Assembly (NCBI GenBank): GCA_007115705.1
Contig: QXEO01001043.1
Coordinates: forward strand, 124,001-188,000
DNA: 64,000 nt
From: Dactylis glomerata
Lineage: Eukaryota > Streptophyta > Magnoliopsida > Poales > Poaceae
Reading direction: 5' to 3'
In this document: positions 22,854 through 35,750 of the stretch, in pieces
Layout: every line of letters begins with the position of its first letter
Position numbering within the stretch: the first letter of the stretch is position 1
Program-made: the position numbers and the translations under genes
The notes under the pieces: generated by a model
The model's database searches: none
The model's input: the letters and a program-made list of their open reading frames with translations, nothing else
What the model was told of the DNA's origin: nothing

Positions 22854-23816
22854 TCATGTGGGCGCCATATAAGAGCTTGAGGCAAAGGCGCCATATAGGA
22901 ACTTAAAGCAATAGAGAGCATCAAAAAGCAAATGTGAAAGACATTTAAATCTAAACCACTTCCTATGAAAAATAGTCTTGTAAAGAGACAAGTCATGAAA
23001 GCGCAAAGCAAAAAGCATAGGAAGGCAAAACAAGTACAACTTCAAGAATTGCAACATGAAGAGGGGAAACTCAATATTGTTGAGATCCATCAAACCATGT
23101 TTCCTTCTCTCATAGTAACTTTCAGTAGCATCATAAATAGAATTAACAATATAACTATCACATAAAGCTTCCCTATCATGAGCCATATGCATAAAAGAAT
23201 TAATACTCCCCACATGAACAATCGTAATAGGAGCAGATTCAACAGAATAATTATTCTCATCACCATAATCATCAAAAACAGGAGGCATATTGTAATCATA
23301 ACTAATTTTCTCCTCAAAAGTAGGTGAACTGAAAATATTATACTCATCATCATAACCATCATAAACTAGAGGCTTAGTATCATCATAAGCGAGAGAACAA
23401 CTATTTCGTAAAGCATATTCATCAAACATATCATCGTAAGAAGGAACATGGATAGTACTAATGGTACAATAATTATTAATCTTAGAATTTGTACCAAAAA
23501 GATTTTCAATATCAAAAGTAGAGTGCTTTTCCCAATTATGATCACTAACATAGGTAACAGGCATAGGAACATCACATAGGGGAGATAAAATATCATCAGA
23601 GCAAACTTTCTCCACTAAAGTTAGGGAACTAAAAATATCATGCTTAACAAGACCAGCTTCCCCAAGCTTAGACTTTTCTATAGCATTAGCAACAACGGTA
23701 TTCAAAGCATTCATACTAACAACACTATTAGCCTGCGAATAAAGCTCCAAAGGTTTTTCAATTTTCTCTTCAAATCTAAACTCAGGAAAAAGACTAAAGA
23801 ACTCGTTACTTTTCAT
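22854..23816 (-). pseudogene. Gag of element 1 with large internal deletion
   Basis: The 320-codon frame joins the N-terminal Gag segment of element 2 (about 80 residues starting MKSNEFFSLF) directly to its C-terminal segment starting PMPVTYVSD. The retrotransposon gag domain and CCHC knuckle, about 1.55 kb in element 2, are missing. The deletion is in frame, so a short protein could be made, but it could not act as a capsid. The C-terminal end keeps the same hydrophobic stretch as element 2 (FPLFMLQFLKLYLFCLPMLF). Confidence 0.8.
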
Positions 23817-23948
23817 TAAGACTAACTAGTGAAAATAAAAAAAGAAACAAAAAGATATAATTGCAGAATCTAAAGGAAATAACTTTGAGCACTCACCAAC
23901 AACTAAAAGACTTAGTAGCCAAAGGATGTGAGTACCTTTTACCTTACC

Positions 23949-23966
23949 TCCCCGGCAACGGCGCTA
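23949..23966 (-). promoter_or_regulatory. Primer binding site of element 1, one mismatch
   Basis: Sense TAGCGCCGTTGCCGGGGA, the tRNA-Asp primer site with one G-to-A change at the second base. It lies 10 bases inside the truncated 5' LTR. Confidence 0.75.
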
Positions 23967-23976
23967 GAAAAGAGCT

Positions 23977-24361
23977 TGATGTCTGCGCACGTGTCTGTTC
24001 TTGTAGACAGTGTTGGGCCTCCAAGTGCAGAGGTTTGTAGAACAGCAGCAAGTTTCCCTTAAGTGGATCACCCAAGGTTTATCGAACTCAGGGAGGAAGA
24101 GGTCAAAGCTATCCCTCTCAGGAAACCCTGCAATTACGATACATAAAGTCTCTTGTGTCCCCAACACACCCAATACACTTGTCACATGTATAGGTGCACT
24201 AGTTCGGCGAAGAGATAGTGAAATACAAGTAGTAGTGATGATTATAAGTAGCAAATGTGATCTGAAATAAATATCGTTGCGAGCAAATATGTAACAAAAC
24301 AGTAAGTAAACGGTGTGCAATGCTTGGAAACAAGGCCTAGGGATCATACTTTCACTAGTGG
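23977..24361 (-). repeat. Truncated 5' LTR of element 1
   Basis: Only 385 of about 1436 bp remain. The sequence follows 9359-9742 with about 8 differences and stops abruptly at ACTAGTGG, where the remnant at 24362 begins. Confidence 0.9.
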
Positions 24362-24810
24362 TGACGAGGGGTTAACTCGACAAATGTCCTAGATGAAGGA
24401 CTTAGTATCGGGGAGATAGGGCGTCGGATGAACTCGAAGGTAAAGTTAGTCGAAATAGGTGTGCAATGAAAGTAAACTTTGGGTGTTAAACCTGGCTTGC
24501 TTTCAATCTGCCCTATGTCGTCCCCTCCTGGCCCCTATATATAGATGGCCAGGTCTCGAGGATCGGGTAGGGTCCGATACAGATTACAATATCGACATAC
24601 GGTAGGAACTCGTATTCGACTATCATTACAATTGGGCCTAGCTATACGGGCCTCAGGGGTACCCAACTAACGGGCTCTATTAACTATACCCTTGTCAGTA
24701 GCCCCTGAGATTCTAGCAGAATTGTAGATTTGGGTTGAATCTCTAATCTTCGACTTGATCAACTCTTCAACTTCTTCTTATCTTCAAATCTTCGACTTTG
24801 GTCTTTCGAC
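24362..24810 (-). mobile_element. LTR and internal stub of another Gypsy element
   Basis: 24362-24697 is a 336-bp short LTR: it starts TGACGAGGGGTTAA and ends CCCTTGTCA, with an inner TATATATAG box near 24535. Directly right of it GTAGCCCCTGAGA reads in sense as a polypurine tract (TCTCAGGGGCTAC), so this is the 3' LTR of a minus-strand element with about 110 bp of internal DNA. AGTGG at 24357-24361 may be half of its target duplication. The element then ends without its other LTR at LINE ORF2 sequence, so a deletion removed the rest. Confidence 0.7.
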
Positions 24811-27413
24811 TTATTGATCGCCTTTCTGGTGCGGTAGATTTTGAGTGGACATCCCAGCCACCCCGAGGCCGCTCGGGGGGCATTTTACTTGGAGTACGGA
24901 CGGATACTATGGAAGTTATAGCTCGTTCGGGTGGAGATTATCATATCAAACTCCATATCCGTAATAGAGCGGATAACTTCACATGGAGTCTAGTTGCTGT
25001 TTATGGGGCCACACAGGAATAATATAAGGCAGACTTTCTTCGTGAACTGGTTAACTTGGCAAAGGATAACCCTTATCCAATTCTAATTGGGGATGATTTC
25101 AATTTGCTAAGATTCCGTCATGAGAAAAGTAAGGGCCGGTTTGATGATCATTGGCCTTTTCTATTCAATGTTGTTATAGACAGTTTGGATTTGAGAGAAG
25201 TCGCAATGATCGGAAGACAATTCACCTGGGCGAATAACCTTCCTGACCCCACTTTCGAGAAACTGGATAGAGTGCTAATGGATGCCGATCTGGAAGCTAA
25301 ATTTCCGATGGTACCTGTTCGTGCTCTTGAACGTATCGAAGGACTTTCGGATCATGCACCTATACTCTTGACTACGGGAACCCCTAAACCACCTGGTAAT
25401 CGCAAATTCAAGTTTGAACTTGGATGGTTACAGAGGGAGGGGTTTTCTGAGATGGTCAAAGTTGTATGGGCTAGACCAGTTACGGCGGCGTCCCCAATAC
25501 AAAGGTGGAATTCCAAAATACGTGCTTTACGTAGTCACCTAAGTGGTTGGGCACGCCATGTAACAGGAGTTCTTAAAAACGAAAAGGCAAGGCTTTCCTC
25601 CATCATTGACGGTCTGGAAGCCTTAGCTAAGATCGGTCCCCTATCTGCACAAGAGATTGAATTAAAAAATCAGTCCAATGCTAAGATAGCGAGCCTACTC
25701 CGGGAGAAGGAAATCAAATGGTACCAACGCTCCAAGAGCCAGTTTATCCTTGAAGGTGACTCGAATACTCGCTATTTCCATAGTGTGGCCAATGGCAGAC
25801 ATAGGAAAAAGCATATTCACACTCTTATTCAGGATGAGGGTACGATTGAGGGTATAGATAATCTCAAAAAATATATTACTAGTTACTACAAAAATTTGTT
25901 TGGGGCACCAGAGGAAGGTAACTTCTTTATGGATGAGTCTCAAATAGATGATATTCCCCAGGTTTCCGTTGAGGAAAATAATTTTCTTACAGCTGAGTAC
26001 TCGGAAGAGGAAGTAAGAAAAGCCATTTTTCAAATGGAACTCAACAAAGCACCAGGTCCGGATGGTTTCCCAGCTAAGTTTTATCAAATCTTTTGGGATA
26101 CTATCAAGAGTGACCTTCTAGATTTGTTTTGCTGTCTTCATGCAGGACAACTAGAATTGTTTCGTCTTAATTTTGGTGATATTGTTTTGTTACCTCAGGT
26201 TAATGAGGCAGAACGGATCCAACAATACAGGCCAATCTTCCTCCTTAATGTTAGTTTCAAATTTTTTACGAAAGTGGCCACCTTAATACTAAACACGGTT
26301 GCTGATCATGTAGTTCGGCCGTCTCAAACTGCTTTCATGCAAGGCAGGAATATCCTAGATGGAGTTGCCACCTTGCATGAAACAGTTCACGAACTTCATT
26401 CTAAAAAGTTAAATGGAGTAATTTTAAAGTTAGATTTTGAAAAGGCTTATGATAAAGTTAAGTGGTCTTTTCTCCAGCAAACACTCAGAATGAAAGGTTT
26501 TTCTGATGAGTGGCGTGCTTTGATCAATTCCTTTGTGACTGGAGGTAGTGTTGTCATCAAAGTCAATGACGACGTTGGTACATACTTTCAGACTTTAAAA
26601 GGTCTGAGGCAGGGTGACCCCTTATCGCCAATGCTATTTAATATAGTGGCTGATATGCTTGCCATTATGATCGAACGCGCAAAGAATGATGGTCTCATTG
26701 AAGGGGTTATTCCTCATCTGGTTGATGGGGGATTATCCATCCTTCAATATGCCGACGACACGATTCTATTTATGGAACATGACCTTGAGAAAGCACAGAA
26801 TCTGAAACTTATTCTTTCAGCGTTCGAGCAACTATCAGGTCTAAAAATTAACTTCCATAAAAGTGAATTGTTTTGTTTTGGTGAGGCTCAAGACGAGGTC
26901 AATGCATACGCTGATTTATTCGGCTGTGGGCAGGGACAATTTTCAATGCGGTATTTGGGTATTCCGATTCATTATCGGAGACTTACACTTGCCGAATAGA
27001 AACTCGTCGAGGATTGACTACAAAAACGCCTTAGCAGTTGGAAAGGTAAATTGCTGTCCCTGGGAGGAAGGCTGATACTCATTAATTCGGTACTATCTAA
27101 TATGGTACTACATATGATTTCATTCTTTCTCTTGCCTAAAGGAGTCTTGCACAAATTGGATTATTACCGGTCTAGATTCTTTTGGCAAGGGGACAGCGAG
27201 AAAAAGAAATACCGATTGGCTAAATGGAGTGTCGTATGTTCTCCTAAAGACCAGGGTGGGCTTGGTATTCATGACCTCGAGGTCAAAAATACAGCTCTAC
27301 TGGGGAAGTGGTTATTTAAACTACTTACTGAGGAGGGGACATGGCAAACCATTCTTAAGAGGAAATATATTGGACAAAAAGCTTTATCTCAGGTTTTTTG
27401 GAAACCAGGGGAT
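24811..27413 (+). pseudogene. LINE ORF2, endonuclease and reverse transcriptase part
   Basis: Main enzyme of the LINE: nicks DNA and copies the element RNA into the nick. The first residues of the endonuclease are missing; sequence resumes at PPRGRSGGILLGV. Endonuclease marks are LIGDDFN near 25080 and LSDHAPILL near 25350. The reverse transcriptase has NKAPGPDGFPAKFY (26045), the LRQGDPLSPMLFN block (26605) and the YADD catalytic box (26749-26760). All of it is in a single frame with three in-frame stops (TAA at about 25020, TAG at 26997 and TGA at about 27024) and no frameshift. It is cut after Gly-Asp at 27413 by element 2 and continues in the same frame at 35751. Confidence 0.93.
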
Positions 27414-28954
27414 TGATGTCTACGCACGCTTCTGTTCTTGTAGACAGTGTTGGGCCTCCAAGTGCAGAGGTTTGTAGAACAGCAGCAAGTTTCCCTTAAG
27501 TGGATCACCCAAGGTTTATCGAACTCAGGGAGGAAGAGGTCAAAGCTATCCCTCTCAAGCAACCCTGCAATTACGATACAGAAATTCTCTTGTGTCCCCA
27601 ACACACCCAATACACTTGTCAGATGTATAGGTGCACTAGTTTGGCGAAGAGATAGTGAAATACAAGTGGTATGGATGATTATAAGTAGTAAATGCAATAT
27701 GAAATAAAAATGGCAGCAAGCAAACAAGTAACAAAACAGCAAGTAAACGGTGTGCAAAGCTTGGAAACAAGGCCTAGGGATCATACTTTCACTAGTGGAC
27801 ACACTCCCAACAAATATAACATAATTGAATAAATAGAAAACTTCTCTTCACTATGGTACTCTGAATTACTCTCCTATTGAATAACACTAATCATTGCGTA
27901 GGGCTATGAAGCACTCCTTAAAGTTCATCAAGTACTTGACAAACACCACTCATAGAGATATCCAAATCAAATCACAACTCAAGATAGATATTATTGCAAC
28001 TTAGACCAAGTACTAACACTGTGCACACACTGTCAACATTACACCATGAAAGGAGGAATAGATCACTTCAATACTATCATAGCGATAATTATTCTCATAA
28101 TCCATAAGAGATCACAATCGTAGCCTAGACCAAGTACCACCATGATGCACGCACTGTCACCGTTACACCATGGCAGGAGGAATAGATTACTTTAATAACA
28201 CACTAGAGTACACATAATGAAGAAGAGTAACATCTACTTGTTCAACATGATACAAAGCTCACAATCACATAAAGATCACATCATGGGAGAGAGAGGTGAA
28301 CCACATTGCTACCGGTAGAGCCCGCAGCCCCGGGGATGAACTACTCCCTCCTCATCATAGGAGACAGCAAGGTTGATGGAGATGGCGGTGAGGTCGATGG
28401 AGACGGCGGAGACGGAGATGGAGACCGATGGAGATGGCTCCGGGGGCACTTCCCTGTCCCGGCAGGGTGCCGGAACAGAGACTTCTGTCCCCCGAAATTT
28501 GTCAATGACGGCGGCGGAGCTACGGAACTGTTCTGGAAATTTCGCCGACTCCCTTAGGGTTTTCCGTCCCGAGGCTTCTTATAGGCGAATGGGCGTCGTC
28601 AGGGGGCAGCCAGGGGCTCCTCACACCAGGGTGGCGCGGCCAGGGCCTGGGCCGCGCCACCTATGTGTGAGGGCGGCCTCTGGCCCCCCTCCGGCTCTCT
28701 TTCGGTCTTCGGGAAGCTTCCGGGAAAAATAAGACTTCAGGAACTTGTTTCGTCCAATTCCGAGAATATTTCCTGTGTATCACTTCTGAAACACAAAAAC
28801 AGCAGAAAACAGGGAACTGGCACTGTGGCAACTTGTTAATAGGTTAGTTCCGGAAAATGCATAAAAGTGCCACTAAGTGTAATGAAACAGTAGGCAAATG
28901 GTGTAAAAACAAGCATGGAGCATCAAAAATTATAGATACGTTTGAGACGTATCA
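27414..28954 (-). repeat. 3' LTR of element 2
   Basis: 1541 bp ending GAGACGTATCA on the + strand, followed by GCATCCCCAAGCTT, the polypurine tract in inverse. The hairpin lies at 28622-28669 and the sense TATAAG box at about 28578-28583. Confidence 0.93.
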
Positions 28955-31543
28955 GCATCCCCAAGCTTAACTCCTGCTCATCCTCGAGTAGGTAAGAGAT
29001 AACAAAAGAATAATTTTTGAGGTGACATGCACCTACACAATCTTGATCATATATGTAAGCATTTGTGAGCTGGGATCATAAGAACTTAAAACATGGCATG
29101 AAAGATATAATCTTGACAATAAGAACTTAGCAACCATGTTATAACATGCAAATGAACACAAACAAAAGATCATGAAAATGAAACAATGAAAGTCAAACGT
29201 GTGTTCAAATCATAAGGAAAAACATACAAATGGTTTTTAGCTTGTCCTTCATGAGAGAGCAAAACATAAATGCATAGGACACCTTCAAGTTTAAGAGGGT
29301 GACTAGATACAAGTAATTTAAGAACAAGTGAAACCAACATCATGAATCAATCAATGAAAACTTTGGGACAATGCACATTATACTCAGAATGACAACTATG
29401 CTCTCTTAGACGGTGCATAAAGGTAGAAGGTGGTGACTCAACATAAAAGTAAAAGAATGGCCCTTCACAGAGGGAAGCAGTGATTAAACATGTGCTAGAG
29501 CTTTTCATTTGTAAAACAGAGAGATAAAACTTGGGTTTTGAGAGCTGGTTGTCTTTGTCAACGACTGGCAATGGGGTTCTTACTATCTTCCATACAAAAA
29601 TAAAGAAAGTTTTTGAGAGAGAGAGATTGGCACTTTTGTGCTCTTTTATAAAGCTTGGCACCCCACCCCACCTTTTTTCCTTTCTCAAACCATGGCTAAC
29701 CGATTCCATCGGGTGCCCACCAACATTCACATTCCATGGAGGAGTGCCTTTTTCTTTTCTTTTTTCTCTTTTTTTTCTTTTTGGAATAAGCAATATGGAA
29801 GATAGCAAATCCGACCACTACATCCCCATGAGCTGAAAATAGTGTCACAAAATGAGAAGTGTTTTGAAGGTTTTTTCAAAGGTAGCACATGAAAATTTAC
29901 TTTGGAATGGCTTACAAATACCATGCATAGGCATTTATAGTGGACACAATGGCAAACTTGGTTTTGGGGAGTTGGATGCACGAGTAGAGCTCATACTCAG
30001 TACAAGATGAGGGCTAGCAAAAGACTGGGAGCGACCAACTAAGAGAGCAATAACGGCCATAATCATGGAAAGCGACAAAGCAACATTAAAAGAAGTATAA
30101 GATGGCATCAAAAGTCAAAAACTAAATGATCATAGAGGCTATTGGCGACTTTGTAAGAGTCTAACATGTGTGAGCATGCGCCAAGTCAACCCAAATAAAG
30201 CATCAAGGAGAAAACCAAAATAATGCTTCCAAATAATAAAAACAACGCATGATTTGTTTCAAAGGCTCATTAAGCAATCTCAGTTATTTGAGACAAGTCA
30301 TGCTACAGCAAAACCACTAAGCATACTATCAAAAAGACATCAAGCACGACATGCAAAAGCCTAAGCCGCAGTCTACACAAGCTCCTTCTTGTACCACTTT
30401 TTTGCATAAAGCTTTTTCTCTTTTCCAACACCATTTAAACTTTTTATAAACACCTCTTTTGATGAAAACCAATAAAGATCAGAGGCAAAAATACACCTTG
30501 ATGAAAAGATATGACAAGGTCTGAACGCAACTCAAGGCGAAAACGAAAACCAAAAGCAGTAGCAGAAAAAAGAAGAACACCCGGTGAAATTGTAAGAATG
30601 AAAAACAGAGTGTTCTTGGCAAATGAAAACGAGTACATCTCCTCCAAAGGAAATATGATGTGATCTAACCATTTATTGCAGCAAACAAAGCAAAAGAAAA
30701 CTAAAAACAAAAACAACTGACGCTCCAAGAAAAACGCATAGTGCATGAAGCAATAAAAATATAGTGTCTTGAAAGGTGACCTGATTTTTGCCGATGAAGA
30801 AGGGGTGCCTCGGGGGCATCCCCAAGCTTTGACGCTTGTACTTCTTGGATATTTCTTGGGGTGATGCATGGGCATCCCCAAGCTTGAGCTTTTGTCCATT
30901 CTTCAACTCATCTCATCATTCTCCAATCCCTACACTTGAAAACTTCCTTCATACAAAACTAAACACAAATCTATTAGCAATATTAGTGTAAGCATAGTAA
31001 TGAATCAACCCTTTTTGCTTCAGGTTTCAACCTAAAACCACCACATATGAAGCACATACTACTGTAGCAACTTCCCCAAAAGTTCCGTGATCAAAAGAAC
31101 TCAAAAGAAAGCGATTAAGCGGCAAACACAAATATTGGCAGAAATCTGTCAAAACAGAACAGCTGACAAAGGTCGAATTTTTGAGAGGTTTTCTGTTGCT
31201 CAAATCAAAAAGTGTTAAACTAACGAAAGTTTGGATATAACCTGGGGCATATGCACAAGAAATCGCAGGTCCAAAAGATATACAGAGAATTTATACAAAT
31301 TTTTACGGTGGAGCACCGAAAACAGTTTCAGGACAGCAACATCCCCAAATCTTTACCTCACTCGAATTAGAGGCTTCTCTTGGCACAAAAACGAAATAAA
31401 CAAGATAAGGAGCAGTCATTACAGTAGTAATAACTTCCAAGACTCAAATAAAAGAAAAAGTACTGAAAATAAACAATGGGTTATCTCCCAAGAATGTTTT
31501 TCTTTAACGCCTTTGAGCTAGGCGCAGTAATTTGCAAAGATGC
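28955..31543 (-). other. 3' untranslated internal region of element 2
   Basis: Non-coding internal sequence about 2.6 kb long. It has further polypurine-like GGCATCCCCAAGCTT blocks near 30815-30830 and 30868-30883, in addition to the functional one at 28955. The stretch near 29940 is the uninterrupted version of the site where element A entered element 1. Confidence 0.8.
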
Positions 31544-34063
31544 TCATGTTGGCGCAATATAAGAGCTTGAGGCAAAGGCGCCATATAGGAACTTAAAGCA
31601 AAAGAGAGCATCAAAAAGCAAGTATGGAACACATTTAAATCTAAACCACTTCCTATGAAAAATAGTCTTGTAAAGAGACGAGTCATGAAAGCGCAAAGCA
31701 AAAAGCATAGGAAGGCAAAACAAGTACAACTTCAAGAATTGCAACATAAAGAGGGGAAACTCAATATTGTTGAGATCCATCAAACCATGTTTCCCTCTCT
31801 CATAATAACTTTCAGCAGCATCATGAATAGAATTAACAATATAACTATCAAATAAAGCTTCCCTATCATGAGCCACATGCATAAAAGAATTAATACTCCC
31901 CACATGAACAATCGTAGTAGGAGCAGAATCAATAGAATAATTATTCTCATCACCATAATCATCAAAGACAGGAGGCATATTATAATCATAACTAATTTTC
32001 TCCTCAATAGTAGGTGAACTAAAAATATTATACCCATCATCATAACCATCATAAACTAGAGGCTTAGTATCATCACAAACTAGAGAACAGCTATTTCGCA
32101 AAGCATACTCATCAAACATATCATCATAAGAAGGAACATGGATAGTACTAATGGTACAACAATTATTAACCTTAGAATTGGTACCAAAAAGATTTTCAAT
32201 ATCAACAGTAGAGTGCTTTTCCCAATCATGATCACTAACATAGGTAACAGGCATAGGAACATCATCCCAATCAGAATTATCATAATCTATAGCAGGATCA
32301 TAACGCTTAGGGGAAGGTACCGTATCCTCTCGCCTTTTGCTCCTCCTCTTCTTCTTCATACTCTTCTTACTCTCTCCTTTAGGAGGGAGAGACTTGAAGG
32401 GCATCTTCTCCACATATTTTCTAGGAGGGAAAGGCATCTTCTCCACATAATCTGGTTTGCTGACAGGAACAACAGAAGAAACTTTGGAGGATTCCTCCTC
32501 TCTATTAATAAGATTGAAACATCTATTAGTCCTGTCATAGCTTGGCAAAACATCATGTTTTATAAGATCTTGTAAGTAAGTATTTGCGAGGCAATCTTTA
32601 GCACAATAGAGACGACAACCACGAAGGGTACTATTAATATCAGCATTTCTCATATCAACTAAAGAAATATTTCTAGATATCTCTTCACAATTCAAAAACA
32701 AAGTAAGCTCATCATACTGATTGAAAGTAATCTTATCATCACAATACAAATCTGCAGTACTCGTTTGATTAATTGGGCATTGAAAATTAAAGTGACCCTT
32801 TTCACCGCAAAGTTCACAAAGAAAAGGATAAAGCTCACAAACCCTTTCACCAAGCACATCTAGATCCTTGAGCCACATACTGGTTTCTTCATTTGCGTGG
32901 GTGATGCAATAATCTTCCTTGTTGTAACTCTGTTCACAAGGTCTATGTACTCCACAAAAATTAACATGTTTATAAGAAATAGGACTTTTAGAAGCTTGAG
33001 CATGTTTATTGCAATCATCAATAACAATATCACTTTCTATGCAAGTGTCCTTAAAAGGTTCATGATACACGTCCCCATTTCCTTTAGGAACATACATATG
33101 GGAAGCAAAGGCTTTAAAGCAATCAACCATAATTTGAGGATCAAGACCATACTTAGCACTAAGCTCTTGAAAATTAGCAGTTTCAGTGAAAGACTTAATG
33201 CAATCAAACTCGTAATTCATACCTGATCCTTTACCTTTGTCGCTATCCCAACCTTCAATATTGTTTTGAATTGTTTCAAGCAGATCCCACTTGGTGTCAA
33301 CATCCTTGCTTGTGAAAGACCCATCAAAGCATGCATCTAGATAATCCTTGTAATATCCTGAAAGCCTTGCATAAAAATTATTAATAACAATATTACGGGG
33401 AAGATCATGAATAGGACATTTGAGCATTAGTGACTTCAATCTTCCCCACGCTTGGGCAATGCTTTCTCCATCATGAGGCCAAAAATTGTATATTTGATTA
33501 CGATCTTTATGAATCTCACTTGGAGGATAGAATTTAGAATAAAAGAGAGGTACAATTTCCTCCCAGCCAATAGATGGACCATCCTTAAGCAGCCGATACC
33601 ATTCCTCAGCTCTGCCTTTCAGTGATAAAGAAAATAGCTTCTTCTTAACTTGGTTCATCGAAATACCTGCACACTGGAACAACTCGCATTATTCATGTAT
33701 AAAGAGCAAATGATCACCAGGATGGACAGTTCCATCTCCTAAATAGCAGTTATTCTTAACACATTCAACAATCTTCGTAGATATTTTAAAAGGATAAGGA
33801 GCACAAGCATCACTAGAAACATCACATATGGGAGATAAAATATTATCAGAACAAACCTTCTCCGCTAAAGCTGGGGGACTAAAAATATCATACTTAACAA
33901 AACCAGCTTCCCCAAGCTTAGACTTTTCTATAGCATTAGCAGTAACGGTATTCAAAGCATTCGTACTAATAACATTGCTATGCGAAATAAGCTCCAAAGG
34001 TTTTTCAATTTTCTCTTCAAATCTAAAATCAGGAAAAAGACTAAAGAACTCTTTGTTTTCCAT
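31544..34063 (-). pseudogene. Gag of element 2, one in-frame stop
   Basis: An 840-codon gag frame from ATG 34063, interrupted only by TAA at 33689-33691, where TTA (Leu) would fit the family. N-terminal part: MENKEFFSLF, unknown. Gag domain about residues 125-260: KKLFSLSLKGRAEEWYRLL, SIAQAWGRLKSLMLKCP. A CCHC zinc knuckle CELCGEKGHFNFQC lies near 32790-32830. A Lys/Arg-rich block (near 32320-32400) and an acidic Tyr/Asp-rich region follow. The C-terminus has a strongly hydrophobic run (FPLFMLQFLKLYLFCLPMLF), odd for Gag, and ends in a Phe-rich tail. No protease or pol follows. Confidence 0.85.
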
Positions 34064-34175
34064 TAAGCCTAACTAGTGAAAATAAAAACAAGAAACAAAA
34101 AGATATAATTGCAGAATCTAAAGGAAATAACTCCGAGAACTCACACAGGAGGATGCGAGTACCTTTTACCTTACC

Positions 34176-34193
34176 TCCCCGGCAACGGCGCCA
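34176..34193 (-). promoter_or_regulatory. Primer binding site, tRNA-Asp type (element 2)
   Basis: Sense TGGCGCCGTTGCCGGGGA, a perfect 18-base match to the 3' end of tRNA-Asp, 10 bases inside the 5' LTR. Confidence 0.85.
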
Positions 34194-34203
34194 GAAAAGA
34201 GCT

Positions 34204-35745
34204 TGATGTCAACGCACACTTCTGTTCTTGTAGACAATGTTGGGCCTCCAAGTGCAGAGGTTTGTAGAACAACAGCAAGTTTCCCTTAAGTGGATCACCC
34301 AAGGTTTATCGAACTCAGGGAGGAAGAGGTCAAAGCTATCCCTCTCAAGCAACCCTGCAATTACGATACAGAAAGTCTCTTGTGTCCCCAACACACCCAA
34401 TACACTTGTCAGATGTATAGGTGCACTAGTTCGGCGAAGAGATAGTGAAATACAAGTGGTATGGATGATTATAAGTAGTAAATGCAATATGAAATAAAAA
34501 TGGCAGCAAGCAAACAAGTAACAAAACAGCAAGTAAACGGTATGCAAAGCTTGGAAACAAGGCCTAGGGATCATACTTTCACTAGTGGACACACTCCCAA
34601 CAAATATAACATAATTGAACAAATAGAAAACTTCTCTTCACTATGGTACTCTGAATTACTCTCCTATTGAATAACACTAATCATTGCGTAGGGCTACGAA
34701 GCACTCCTTAAAGTTCATCAAGTACTTGACAAACACCACTCATAGAGATATCCAAATCAAATCACAACTCAAGATAGATATTATTGCAACTTAGACCAAG
34801 TACTAACACGGTGCACACACTGTCAATATTACACCATGAAAGGAGGAATAGATCACTTCAATACTATCATAGCGATAATTATTCTCATAATCCATAAGAG
34901 ATCACAATCGTAGCCTAGACCAAGTACCACCATGATGCACGCACTGTCACCGTTACACCATGGCAGGAGGAATAGATTACTTTAATAACACACTAGAGTA
35001 CACATAATGAAGAAGAGTAACATCTACTTATTCAACATGATACAAAGCTCACGATCACATAAAGATCACATCATGGGAGAGAGAGGTGAATCACATAGCT
35101 ACCGGTAGAGCCCGCAGCCCCGGGAATGAACTACTCCCTCCTCATCATAGGAGACAGCAAGGTTGATGGAGATGGCGGTGAGGTCGATGGAGACGGCGGA
35201 GACGGAGATGGAGACCGATGGAGATGGCTCCGGGGGCACTTCCCTGTCCCGGCAGGGTGCTGGAACAGAGACTTCTGTCCTTCGAAATTTATCGACGACG
35301 ACGGCGGAGCTACGTAACTGTTCTGGAAATTTCGCCGACTCCCTTAGGGTTTTCCGTCCCGAGGCTTCTTATAGGTGAAGGGGCGTCGTCAGGGGGCAGC
35401 CAGGGGCTCCTCACACTAGGGTGGCGCGGCCAGGGCCTGGGCTGCGCCACCTATGTGTGAGGGCGGCCTCTGGCCCCCCTTCGGCTCTCTTTCGGTCTTC
35501 GGGAAGCTTCCGGGAAAAATAAGACTTCAGGAACTTGTTTCGTCCAATTCCGAGAATATTTCCTGTGTATCACTTCTGAAACACAAAAACAGCAAAAAAA
35601 CAGGGAACTGGCACTGTGGCAACTTGTTAATAGGTTAGTTCCGGAAAATGCATAAAAGTGCCACTAAGTGTAATGAAACAGTAGGAAAATGGTGTAAAAA
35701 CAAGCATGAAGCATCAAAAATTATAGATACGTTTGAGACGTATCA
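34204..35745 (-). repeat. 5' LTR of element 2
   Basis: 1542 bp, partner of 27414-28954. Hairpin at 35412-35459. Confidence 0.93.
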
Positions 35746-35750
35746 GGGAT

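Larger units (their letters stand above)
9359..24361 (-). mobile_element. Gypsy element 1, non-autonomous, right end truncated
   Basis: A minus-strand Gypsy element inserted in the LINE just after ORF1 (left flank TCGGG, 9354-9358). It has a complete 3' LTR at 9359-10794, a polypurine tract next to it, a deleted gag gene (22854-23816), a mutated tRNA-Asp primer site and only 385 bp of its 5' LTR. The rest of that LTR is replaced by an LTR remnant at 24362. Element A is nested inside at 11784-21250; the same sequence without that insert is present in element 2 near 29925-29960, which proves the empty site. Over the shared 383 LTR bases I count about 8 differences, near 2 percent. Confidence 0.9.
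27414..35745 (-). mobile_element. Gypsy element 2, complete, non-autonomous
   Basis: Complete 8332-bp minus-strand element with LTRs at 27414-28954 and 34204-35745 and a perfect TSD GGGAT (27409-27413 and 35746-35750). By eye the LTRs differ at roughly 32 sites plus one indel, about 2 percent, mostly C/T and G/A changes; at 1.3e-8 per site per year this is near 0.8 million years. It carries a perfect tRNA-Asp primer site, a gag gene with one stop, and no protease, reverse transcriptase or integrase. It belongs to the same family as element 1 and lacks the nested element A. Confidence 0.95.

Noticed and set aside
34176..34193. tRNA-Asp gene fragment
   Set aside because: The 18 bases match only the tRNA 3' end and sit at the standard primer-site position beside an LTR; no tRNA body is present.
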